Shown: in pieces, positions 7,303-14,014 of the stretch | Layout of the letters: each line of letters begins with the position of its first letter | Position numbering within the stretch: the first letter of the stretch is position 1 | Assembly: GCA_029288115.1 (NCBI GenBank) | Contig: JARFPV010000413.1 | Location: 1 to 14,096, forward strand | Source of the DNA: Akkermansiaceae bacterium | Lineage (GTDB): Bacteria; Verrucomicrobiota; Verrucomicrobiia; Verrucomicrobiales; Akkermansiaceae | Length of the DNA: 14,096 nt | Reading direction: 5' to 3' | Notes under the pieces: model-generated | What the model was told of the DNA's origin: nothing | Database searches by the model: none | What the model saw: the letters and a program-made list of their open reading frames with translations, nothing else | Translations under genes and position numbers: made by a program

Positions 7303-7364
7303 TTTTCATGGTTGCCAAGTCTCATTCCCACAGTTAAATCACTCTCACCAACCAACCAGCATTC

Positions 7365-7601
7365 ATGTCTGATAATACCGAAGCAAAAGTAAAAGATATC
7401 ATCGTCGAGCAACTCGGCGTAAACGCCGATCAAGTTAAGCCAGAAGCCAAGTTCATTGAGGACCTTGGTGCAGACTCTCTCGACACCGTCGAGCTTGTCA
7501 TGGCCTTTGAGGAAGAGTTTGGAATCGAGGTTCCCGACGAGGATGCTGAGAAGCTGCAAAGCGTCGGCGACGTCGTTACTTACGTCAACAACGCCTCCTA
7601 G
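7365..7601 (+). CDS. acpP: Acyl carrier protein
   Basis: This is a 78-residue, strongly acidic four-helix carrier that shuttles acyl chains in fatty-acid and phospholipid synthesis. The phosphopantetheine attachment motif [20 protein letters not shown] is intact, with Ser38 as the modified residue, and the ending DVVTYVN is typical. It should serve FabH, PlsX and the rest of the pathway encoded on both sides. The leader CACCAACCAACCAGCATTC precedes the ATG and has no Shine-Dalgarno despite the very high expression expected. A clear intrinsic terminator follows 20 bases after the stop, so acpP can be expressed separately from the downstream genes. Confidence 0.98.
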   Translation: MSDNTEAKVKDIIVEQLGVNADQVKPEAKFIEDLGADSLDTVELVMAFEEEFGIEVPDEDAEKLQSVGDVVTYVNNAS

Positions 7602-7621
7602 TTCCCGCTTGAAAAAATTTC

Positions 7622-7654
7622 AAAGGGCAGGCTCTTAGCGGGTCTGCCCTTTTT
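7622..7654 (+). terminator. Rho-independent terminator after acpP
   Basis: A 9-bp perfect stem, AAAGGGCAG (7622-7630) with CTGCCCTTT (7644-7652), has a 13-base loop and ends in a run of five T (7650-7654). It starts 20 bases after the acpP stop on the same strand. Confidence 0.9.
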
Positions 7655-7722
7655 GTTGCGTTGTCGAGCAATCGCCCCGATAGTGGGGTCAGCGCAATTC
7701 ATCACTCACCAACCATCATAAC

Positions 7723-8250
7723 GTGGAGCACTCACCAGACAGCATTCAGTATGCCATGGAGACAGCCCGACTCATCCATGAGCCGGATCGCAGGATCGAT
7801 ACTTTCGGTGCCACACGTTTCAAGTTCACCATGCTCAGCGAACCGATGGACTCCATCGGTCAGGTTCGTCTCCGCCATGGTGAGATGGAAGCGCAAAAGC
7901 CCCAGATCATTCGCCCCGATGGTATGCAGGGCGTGGAGTTGGATGGCTTTAACGAAAAAGCAGGCGAGTATATGGACTGGCTTAAGGCAAACAACCTGGA
8001 GCCGGTGTTTTTTCAATATGGTTTCACGTTCAAGCGGGGCAACGTGACTGAGGAACTGCTGCACGACTCCATGAATGCCGTTCGTGGACGTGTCTTGGAT
8101 GATGTCAGGTCCTCTGGAGATCCCATGCTTGCTGTGATGGAGGGTGTGGATGACGCTTGGGAAGTGTGTTTGCTCAAGTTCGCGATCGACATGATAAGCA
8201 AGTCCTCGGATATCAATACCTTTGACTTCAAGCGCAAGGGTTTGCTCTAA
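7723..8250 (+). CDS. Unknown conserved-looking soluble protein, GTG start
   Basis: I do not recognise this 175-residue protein. It has no signal peptide or membrane helix and a mixed alpha/beta composition with blocks that look conserved: FGATRFKFTMLSEPMDSIGQ (28-47), IRPDGMQGVELDGF, and EYMDWLKANNLEPVFFQYGF. The second half is helical and ends NTFDFKRKGLL. The start is probably the GTG at 7723: it follows the leader CACCAACCATCATAAC, the same type that precedes acpP. An internal ATG (MET, residue 12) is the alternative. It lies between the acpP terminator and the LysM gene, with accA further on, so it should start from its own promoter. Codon use resembles its neighbours. I can suggest no function. 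Confidence 0.72.
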   Translation: MEHSPDSIQYAMETARLIHEPDRRIDTFGATRFKFTMLSEPMDSIGQVRLRHGEMEAQKPQIIRPDGMQGVELDGFNEKAGEYMDWLKANNLEPVFFQYGFTFKRGNVTEELLHDSMNAVRGRVLDDVRSSGDPMLAVMEGVDDAWEVCLLKFAIDMISKSSDINTFDFKRKGLL

Positions 8251-8299
8251 ACTGAATTTTCAGTGGCAAGAACCACGTTTTTTATCTATCATCTTGCGC

Positions 8300-9181
8300 A
8301 TGCGCATCCTGCTCATCATCAAGGCCATTGCAGCACTGCTTGTGCTCGGTGCCATGGGCGGTACTGCCTACCTCATGAAGGAATACACGGGTACCGTAAA
8401 GGACATGCCCGGAACAATGATGGAGCGACAGCAAAAGATCGAACTGACTCTGAAAAAAAAGGCAGAGCAGGGCGTCCGATCCGATAATGAGCCTGGTGAA
8501 AAAGCATTCCAGCGCGCTAAAGAACTGCTCGCCATGGAGTCAATGGTCGAAGCCGAGGAAAAACTCAAATATATCGTCAGTTTTTATCCGTCGGCCAAGT
8601 CGGCTTCCGAAGCACGGCGGATTCTCGGTGAAATAAATATCGATAGATTGTTAGACCCTGAATTCAAGGAAGGAAAAAAAGTCATCTCAGTGAAGAGTGG
8701 TGATAGTTATACCAGGATTGTTAGCAAAAACAAAACCACCTTCGATAGCCTGATCCATCTGAGTAAATTGAAACAAACAGAGCACAATAGGCTCCGCATC
8801 GGTCAGAAACTCACAGTCATGCCGCTTGATCTGCGAGCTGTCATCGACACACGCCGTAAAACTCTCACACTCTGGCGCGGTGGCGATTACGTCAAAGAGT
8901 ATCCGATCCAAAAAATTTCCTACAAAGCAAATAAGGACGTCAATCGGCTGAAGATCGGTTCTGTCCGTGGCTGGTATCGTGATCGCCTTTACCCGAGCCA
9001 CTCAGAGTTTTATCGGGCTTCCAGCAAGGTCATCCTGCTCAGTGATAAATCGCTTTCCATCCGGTCAATTCCAGAGGATGATGAGGAAGATTACGGATTT
9101 GGCTTCTACCTTGATCCCATTGACATGGAGGAACTTCCCTTGTTACTGCGCCCCGGCAATGACGTGGAAATCAGGAACTAA
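8300..9181 (+). CDS. Membrane-anchored LysM protein with degenerate L,D-transpeptidase-like domain
   Basis: This protein has 293 residues counted from the ATG at 8300. The frame is open from 8222, but the hydrophobic N-terminus begins at MRILLIIKAI, and the earlier part overlaps the upstream gene. An uncleaved signal or membrane anchor spans 3-25. A TPR-like helical pair follows (66-115, with KELLAMESMVEAEEKLKYIV), then a LysM domain at 128-175 (VISVKSGDSYTRIV through LRIGQKLTVMP), which binds peptidoglycan. Residues 177-292 begin like a YkuD L,D-transpeptidase (LRAVIDTRRKTLTLWRGG) and end like one (DMEELPLLLRPGNDVEI). The protein contains no cysteine at all, so the catalytic SHGCIR motif is missing; SLSIR (251-255) may mark the spot. 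It is probably a non-catalytic, cell-wall-binding periplasmic protein. Confidence 0.8.
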   Translation: MRILLIIKAIAALLVLGAMGGTAYLMKEYTGTVKDMPGTMMERQQKIELTLKKKAEQGVRSDNEPGEKAFQRAKELLAMESMVEAEEKLKYIVSFYPSAKSASEARRILGEINIDRLLDPEFKEGKKVISVKSGDSYTRIVSKNKTTFDSLIHLSKLKQTEHNRLRIGQKLTVMPLDLRAVIDTRRKTLTLWRGGDYVKEYPIQKISYKANKDVNRLKIGSVRGWYRDRLYPSHSEFYRASSKVILLSDKSLSIRSIPEDDEEDYGFGFYLDPIDMEELPLLLRPGNDVEIRN

Positions 9182-9227
9182 TCTCGCAATACAGGCAACA
9201 GACAAACGATAACTGGCTACCGACCAT

Positions 9228-10184
9228 ATGAAACCACTCGATTTTGAAAAACCCATCGCGGAGCTTGAACATCAGCTCGAAAAGCTCAAGCATAAGGCAC
9301 AATCCCAAAAGATCGACATGTCTGATGAGATTGATGCCATGGAGCAGAAACTCGTAGACACTCGGGACAACATCTATGACAACCTGACCCCATGGCAACG
9401 CGTGCAGATCGCACGTCACACTAACAGACCATTCATGCTCGACTATATTTCACACGTCTTTGATGACTTTTGCGAACTCCATGGAGATCGCCACGTTGGC
9501 GATGACCACTCCATGCCGGGTGGATTCGCCACCCTTGGTGAGCAGCGCGTCGTTGTAGTGGGTCACCAGAAGGGAAGGGACACCAAGGAAAATCTGTTAC
9601 GCAACTTCGGTAGTGCGCACCCAGAAGGTTACAGGAAATCCCTCAGACTGATGAAGCTCGCGGAAAAATTCCATCTGCCTGTTATCGCTCTGATCGATAC
9701 CCCCGGCGCGTTCCCCGGCATTGGTGCCGAGGAAAGAAACATCGCCGAGGCAATCGGGTTCAACCTGCGCGAGATGATGCGACTCAAGACCCCGACCGTT
9801 GCCGTTGTCTTAGGCGAGGGCGGTTCAGGTGGTGCTCTTGGAATCGGAGTTACTGATCGCGTGCTCATGATGGAGAACGCTTACTACTCGGTGATTAGCC
9901 CGGAAGGCTGTGCCGCGATTCTCTGGAAACACCGCAAGCATGCGCCCGAGGCCGCCGAGGCGATGAAAATCGCAGCGCCTGACCTAGGGAAACTGAACCT
10001 TATCGATGAGGTTATCCCCGAACCCAAGGGCGGAGCGCACATTGACCATGCACAGGCGGCCGAAAACCTTCGCCATGCGGTCATTACCCAGATCCACGCC
10101 CTTCAGGAACTCAGCATGGATGATTTGTTAGATCAGCGCTACCAGAAGTTCCGAGCCTACGGTGAGTGGCAGGGTGAGGCGTAG
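9228..10184 (+). CDS. accA: Acetyl-CoA carboxylase carboxyltransferase subunit alpha
   Basis: AccA and AccD form the carboxyltransferase that moves CO2 from biotin to acetyl-CoA, giving malonyl-CoA, the committed step of fatty-acid synthesis. The 318-residue length matches the family. It opens with the usual LDFEKPIAELEHQLEKLK helix. The crotonase-fold core follows: FDDFCELHGDR, HPEGYRKSLRLMKLAEKF, LIDTPGAFPGIGAEERNIAE, the glycine-rich GEGGSGGALGIG and YSVISPEGCAAILWK. No key residue appears to be missing. It starts 46 bases after the LysM gene on the same strand, and its stop is only 10 bases from the stop of the convergent permease gene. The accD partner is not in the window. Confidence 0.97.
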   Translation: MKPLDFEKPIAELEHQLEKLKHKAQSQKIDMSDEIDAMEQKLVDTRDNIYDNLTPWQRVQIARHTNRPFMLDYISHVFDDFCELHGDRHVGDDHSMPGGFATLGEQRVVVVGHQKGRDTKENLLRNFGSAHPEGYRKSLRLMKLAEKFHLPVIALIDTPGAFPGIGAEERNIAEAIGFNLREMMRLKTPTVAVVLGEGGSGGALGIGVTDRVLMMENAYYSVISPEGCAAILWKHRKHAPEAAEAMKIAAPDLGKLNLIDEVIPEPKGGAHIDHAQAAENLRHAVITQIHALQELSMDDLLDQRYQKFRAYGEWQGEA

Positions 10185-10194
10185 CCCCCTGGGT

Positions 10195-11982
10195 CTATCT
10201 CTGGAGGCTGGGGTTCCGTAGTTTTTTTCTAACGATTTCAGAAGCGAAATCTCCAATGATGACGATGCAGGCACTGAGGAGAATAAAAAAGAGCCATTCA
10301 TCATAGTTGTCTCTCGCTCGTGCTTCATCAATGAGAAATCCTAGAGAGCTGATGCCAAGAAGGCCAAGCACCGTGGCATCGCGGATGCACGTTTCCCAAC
10401 GGTAGAAAAAATACAAGACCATGCGGTTAAAGTAAGCGGGAAGAACCGAGAACAAGTATCCTTGTAGACGGTTTCCACCTTGGGCTAGCTGGACCTTGGT
10501 GTGATTTAAATCCGAGTGGTCTGCTAGCTCCCCCCCGAGTCTGCCGACAATGCCGTAATTGTGGATAGCAAGTCCCAAGATGAGTGGCCAAGCAGTAGGC
10601 CCAAGCATTTGTAGGAGCAAGAAGGCTAGTAGAAACTCCGGCATGCTGCGGCAGAGAATAAAGAGTGCGCGCAAGAAGAGTGAGGTAAGCTTATGGAGCA
10701 AATTCAAGACACGATTGTTGCCAGCATAAATGCCGTAAGGATTTTCCTCATTGAGAGACTTGGAGCTCCACGGCAAGGTGATCAGTCCCATGATAAAGGC
10801 GAGTATCATCGCGGCAGTGCCGATGTAGAGCGTCTGTAGCGAGGCCTCCACTCCTTGTTCCAGAATAAGCTGTTTTGCCCATGGTATGGCATCGCTCCAG
10901 TCGCCGGATTTTTGCACCGGGTAGGGTGTGATTTCCTCGGAGAGAAAGCGTTCCAGATTTGACATGCGCTGCTCCCAGCTGAGTTTTGAGAACAGAGAAT
11001 CGCCTGTGGTCCAGGAAATGGTAGTGAGACCGATGGTAAAGATAGCGGTTATTGTGAGGAGTCGTCGCTTCGGCTGGACTCGGCGTAATGAGCTCGGTGA
11101 AAGGTTTTCCGGGAGGTGTTTCGCGGACGGGTAATTCGTCATGCTCTTGCGGATGTAGTGGCTAGAGCGCTCTACGATCAGGATCAAAGCGAGTAAGGCG
11201 TATAGCAGTGTCCACAGTTCATTATAGTAGTTGTCTTCAAAGGCTGTTTCAATGTGGAGCCCGATCGTGGATATGCCAACGAAACCTAAAATCGCTGCCG
11301 AGCGAATGGCGCATTCAAAACGGTAGAGGGTATAGCTGACGATGTCTTTTAGTGAGATCAGGAATGTGCCGTATAGCCAGGATGCAAAGGTGCCTCCCCC
11401 CAAGGATTGAAGGTAAGCTTTGGCGTAGCTTGGTTGTTCATCAAGCAGTTCAGAAAATACTTTAGCCAAGCTGCAGCTGTATGGGATGGACAGTGCGACG
11501 ATCACGGCCATGGGCGAGGTGCCGAGGGCTGTTATGAAGATGAGTGCCCACAGTATTTCATGAACGGATCTGCCAGCTGTGGTAACCGTCCGTGTGATAC
11601 GGTGGGTTATCGCGAGGGTGAGGCGTGTGACGACTGACTTCGAGCGAGGTGGCCACCAGGACTTGGACGACAGGAAGCCAAGAATGAGTCCGACCGGTAG
11701 AGATAAAGAGATAGCGCATACAGCGTATTGGAGGGTGTTCCATAATGCTTCGCCGATTTTATGCCAGAATGGCGGAGCCGACTCCGGCATATCCGGGTCT
11801 TGGTAATCCAGTGCGGGTTCGAGCGCCGCAGCAAAGAATTTTTTTATCACCCCCATCCCATACTCTTGAGGGAAGAAGTCTGCCCACTTGATCTGCGTGG
11901 AGTAGATGCAGAATACGAGTAAAGGGATCAGGAGTAACAGAAAGATCCTGCGTGCGCCCTTGTATGGTTTCAAGGAAATCAT
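10195..11982 (-). CDS. PhnE-family ABC permease, two permease halves fused in one chain
   Basis: This is an inner-membrane permease of the phosphonate/phosphite (PhnE) type, 595 residues long, about twice the usual length. Two homologous halves are visible. The first has EALWNTLQYAVCAISLSLPVG (78-98), RSVHEILWALIFITALGTSP (138-157) and RFECAIRSAAILGFVGISTI (221-240). The second has QGVEASLQTLYIGTAAMILAF (376-396), RSMPEFLLAFLLLQMLGPTA (445-464) and RWETCIRDATVLGLLGISSL (528-547). The EAA coupling loop precedes the last pair in each half. One chain can thus supply both membrane domains of the importer. Its ATG overlaps the ATPase stop (ATGA), indicating translational coupling. Substrate cannot be read from the permease; a selenium oxyanion is possible, as argued for the binding protein. 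Confidence 0.9.
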   Translation of the reverse strand: MISLKPYKGARRIFLLLLIPLLVFCIYSTQIKWADFFPQEYGMGVIKKFFAAALEPALDYQDPDMPESAPPFWHKIGEALWNTLQYAVCAISLSLPVGLILGFLSSKSWWPPRSKSVVTRLTLAITHRITRTVTTAGRSVHEILWALIFITALGTSPMAVIVALSIPYSCSLAKVFSELLDEQPSYAKAYLQSLGGGTFASWLYGTFLISLKDIVSYTLYRFECAIRSAAILGFVGISTIGLHIETAFEDNYYNELWTLLYALLALILIVERSSHYIRKSMTNYPSAKHLPENLSPSSLRRVQPKRRLLTITAIFTIGLTTISWTTGDSLFSKLSWEQRMSNLERFLSEEITPYPVQKSGDWSDAIPWAKQLILEQGVEASLQTLYIGTAAMILAFIMGLITLPWSSKSLNEENPYGIYAGNNRVLNLLHKLTSLFLRALFILCRSMPEFLLAFLLLQMLGPTAWPLILGLAIHNYGIVGRLGGELADHSDLNHTKVQLAQGGNRLQGYLFSVLPAYFNRMVLYFFYRWETCIRDATVLGLLGISSLGFLIDEARARDNYDEWLFFILLSACIVIIGDFASEIVRKKLRNPSLQR

Positions 11983-12749
11983 GGCTCTACCAATTCAGAT
12001 TCAGAAAGGTGGTATAGCTCTTCGAGTTGCTCTGTTGATGGCTCAGGGGAATCAAATAAGATATGCCCATTTTTCAAGCCAATCATGCGTGGGAAAAACT
12101 CACGTGCCAGATTCACATTTTGAATCGACATCACCAGTGTGAGTTGGTTCTCTGTCGCAATTTCTGATAGTAAAGTAATGAGGCTGCGGGCTCGTGCTGG
12201 ATCTACTGCAGAAATCGGTTCATCTGCTAATAGAGTGTGTGCCTGCTGAAACAGCGCGCGGGCAACGGCTACGCGTTGTTGTTGTCCGCCGGACAGGGTA
12301 GCCGTGTGTTGGTACATCTTTTCAGGGATGCCTACCCTTTGTAGCAGTGAGAAGATGTGTTGGAGGTTTTTTTGTGGTGGGATCAGGAATTTGGATAGCA
12401 TCCCCAGCGCAGAGTGCTTGCCCACTCTACCAAGTAGGATATTTTGAAATACCTTGAGTTGTGGGATAAGCCCTAAATCCTGTGGAATGTAGGCTATCTC
12501 ACTACGGAGCCTGCGTAGATCCTTGTTGCTAAGGCTATCTAGATGCGATTCTGCCCTATCCGATTCTATAAGGCTGTAGCTGCCAGAGTTTTGCAGCACT
12601 TGCCCGTTGAGCAGCTTGAGCAGAGTCGTTTTGCCGCTACCTGAAGGACCAATGAGAGCAACGTGCTCACCCTGCCTGATCTCTAAGGAAATATTACTCA
12701 GAGCAACGGTAGCACCAAAACTCTTGGTGATGTCTGTGAGTTGAAACAC
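11979..12749 (-). CDS. PhnC-like ABC transporter ATPase
   Basis: This 256-residue cytoplasmic ATPase should power the adjacent importer. Walker A is GPSGSGKTT (34-42), the Q-loop glutamine is Gln90 in YIPQDLGLI, the signature is LSGGQQQR (152-159) and Walker B is TLLADEP with Asp176 and Glu177. The overall pattern (SAVDPARAR, NVNLAREFFPRMIGLKNG) is closest to PhnC. The H-loop histidine, normally in a SLHQVDLA-type motif, is replaced by Gln210 (SIQNVNLA; codon CAA), which is unusual. The start is a GTG at 12749; the conserved MFQLTDITKSFG start supports it. It follows the binding protein by 47 bases that contain a hairpin, and it overlaps the permease start by 4 bases. Confidence 0.93.
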   Translation of the reverse strand: MFQLTDITKSFGATVALSNISLEIRQGEHVALIGPSGSGKTTLLKLLNGQVLQNSGSYSLIESDRAESHLDSLSNKDLRRLRSEIAYIPQDLGLIPQLKVFQNILLGRVGKHSALGMLSKFLIPPQKNLQHIFSLLQRVGIPEKMYQHTATLSGGQQQRVAVARALFQQAHTLLADEPISAVDPARARSLITLLSEIATENQLTLVMSIQNVNLAREFFPRMIGLKNGHILFDSPEPSTEQLEELYHLSESELVEP

Positions 12750-12754
12750 AGGAT

Positions 12755-12789
12755 TTAAAATGCCCCTCCCACTCTCAAGCGGGAGGGGC
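12755..12789 (-). terminator. Hairpin between binding-protein and ATPase genes (partial terminator)
   Basis: A 9-bp perfect, all-G/C stem (12762-12770 with 12781-12789, GCCCCTCCC and its complement) has a 10-base loop. On the minus strand it is followed by ATTTTAAA, a weak T tract. In ABC importer operons such a hairpin after the binding-protein gene commonly lowers expression of the downstream ATPase and permease and protects the upstream message. That role is inferred here. Confidence 0.7.
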
Positions 12790-12796
12790 GATAAAA

Positions 12797-13720
12797 CTAT
12801 TCTTTAAAGAAGCCTAGCTCTTTAGCAATCGTAACGATGTTTGCGAAATCTTCGTTCTTTGCTTCGATCAGGCCCTCTTCACGCTTGAGAACTTTAAGAA
12901 CCTCCTCGTCCTTACAGTCGATCAAAGCCTTTTGAAGTTTGTCGATGAAACCAGCACCAAATGTTTCATCAAGTGATGGATGTGCGGTAAAGTTGTAGTC
13001 AGCATACCCGGGGGTTTCCCAGATGATTTTAGCTTTGTTGGGGTCGATTTCCCCGGATTTGGCCATGCTGTCGTAGGTTTTGTAGCTTAATACACCCGCT
13101 TGCACGGAGCCTTCATTGACAGCATTGGCAGTGCCTGCATGACTTGCCTTGCCAGTAAATTGGACAGGCTTGGAGAAGAACTCTTCGGGAGTCTTGCCTG
13201 TTTCTTTCTGGATAAACCAAGTTGGCATTAAGCGGCCAGAGGTAGATTTTTTAGAGCCGAACGTAAATGTGAGATCGGCAATGCCCTTGGGGAATTCATC
13301 AGACTTTTCCAGTCCAGTGGATTCATGCGCGATGAAGTAAGACTTATACTTAGGGTCGACAACTCCTTGGACGATAGCGCGAGATCCCTCGACGCGAGCA
13401 CGGGCTTGCACGCCTGTTAGTCCGCCGAACCATACCAGCTGGACTTCGTTGTTAGCGAACCGATTGACTGAAGCACTGTAGTCTTGTGAGTTAACATACT
13501 CCACTTTGACGCCGAGCTCTTTGGCAAGGTAGTCACTGAGCGCCTTGTATTTGATGCTTTGATCAGATACCTTCTTATCTGTAATCGCAGTGATGCGTAG
13601 GACTTTTTCGTCACCGTTCGCATTGTTTGTTTCTTCATTCTTCCCGCAACTGACCAGGGCAATTGCACCAGCATAGATGGATGCCAGAACGACACCTCTT
13701 AGTATACGTTCTCGTTTCAT
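12797..13720 (-). CDS. PhnD-family ABC substrate-binding lipoprotein, possibly selenium oxyanion
   Basis: This is a periplasmic binding protein of the phosphate/phosphite/phosphonate (PhnD/PtxB) family, 307 residues from the ATG at 13720. A signal peptide with lipobox LVSC puts the lipidated Cys at 25. Earlier in-frame starts (to 13813) would precede this signal and are rejected. Core motifs are ITAITDKKVSDQSIKYKALS (43-62), VQLVWFGGLTGVQARARV (93-110), the ligand-site GSKKSTSGRLMP (155-166) and WETPGYADYNFTAHP (234-248). PhnD proteins bind the oxyanion through the STSG helix end. WFGGLTGVQAR and YADYNFTAHP resemble, from memory, a PhnD clade called putative selenate-binding because it lies beside selD. 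No phosphonate-breakdown gene is in the window. Family is firm; substrate is a hypothesis. Confidence 0.9.
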   Translation of the reverse strand: MKRERILRGVVLASIYAGAIALVSCGKNEETNNANGDEKVLRITAITDKKVSDQSIKYKALSDYLAKELGVKVEYVNSQDYSASVNRFANNEVQLVWFGGLTGVQARARVEGSRAIVQGVVDPKYKSYFIAHESTGLEKSDEFPKGIADLTFTFGSKKSTSGRLMPTWFIQKETGKTPEEFFSKPVQFTGKASHAGTANAVNEGSVQAGVLSYKTYDSMAKSGEIDPNKAKIIWETPGYADYNFTAHPSLDETFGAGFIDKLQKALIDCKDEEVLKVLKREEGLIEAKNEDFANIVTIAKELGFFKE

Positions 13721-13735
13721 ATATTTGTAGTGGCC

Positions 13736-13770
13736 ATTATAACCGCCCCTAAAGCGCATAGGCATAGGGG
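13736..13770 (-). promoter_or_regulatory. Possible promoter/operator for the ABC importer
   Basis: On the minus strand an exact TATAAT (13741-13736) lies 15 bases before the binding-protein ATG, which would leave a very short 5' leader. No good TTGACA is present at the right distance. Where the -35 should be there is a 6-bp inverted repeat, CCCCTA (13746-13751) with TAGGGG (13765-13770), separated by 13 bases. A protein bound there could replace or block the -35. Speculative. Confidence 0.35.
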
Positions 13771-13779
13771 GCATGTCTA

Positions 13780-13811
13780 GGAAAAACGTGTGACTCTTGA
13801 TACGTTTTTCC
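13780..13811. repeat. Perfect 10-bp inverted repeat upstream of the importer operon
   Basis: GGAAAAACGT (13780-13789) and ACGTTTTTCC (13802-13811) are exact complements with a 12-base spacer, 60-91 bases upstream of the binding-protein start. It is too A/T-rich and lacks the trailing T run of a normal terminator in either direction. It could be a regulator-binding dyad or an RNA hairpin in the operon leader. Confidence 0.55.
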
Positions 13812-13970
13812 ATCTTGTGACATGGGAGCCGAAAACCTGCAATTTATTGCACTCAAATGAATGATTTTATTCCCCTGATCATCACATTTTTCCAAGCTAT
13901 GTGAATAATTTGATGGTCCTAATGGTTCATTTTAAGGGCATTGTGAGAGCGAGTGAAAAAACTTTGGAAA

Positions 13971-14014
13971 AAGGTGTCGAAAGGTGTTGACCTGAGACGA
14001 TTTTCAGATAGTTT
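13971..14014 (+). promoter_or_regulatory. Strong plus-strand promoter, rRNA-operon-like
   Basis: A TTGACC -35 (13987-13992) is followed after 16 bases by TAGTTT (14009-14014), and then by an unbroken G/C-rich discriminator (CCGCCCGCCGC). Upstream is an A-rich tract (GTGAAAAAACTTTGGAAAAA) like an UP element, and a tandem 10-base repeat AAGGTGTCGA/AAGGTGTTGA (13971-13990) that overlaps the -35. Such a layout is typical of growth-rate-regulated stable-RNA promoters. The sequence ends 82 bases later, before any rRNA sequence. Assembly contigs often break at rRNA operons, which fits. Confidence 0.55.

Noticed and set aside
8222..8299. N-terminal extension of the LysM protein
   Set aside because: It overlaps the upstream gene and places 26 polar residues before a standard signal/anchor.
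10183..10209. Hairpin between convergent accA and permease stops
   Set aside because: The pairing is short with a mismatch and there is no T run; not enough for a terminator call.
13721..13813. N-terminal extension of the binding protein to 13813
   Set aside because: A clear lipoprotein signal begins at the ATG at 13720; the extension covers inverted repeats and a TATAAT.
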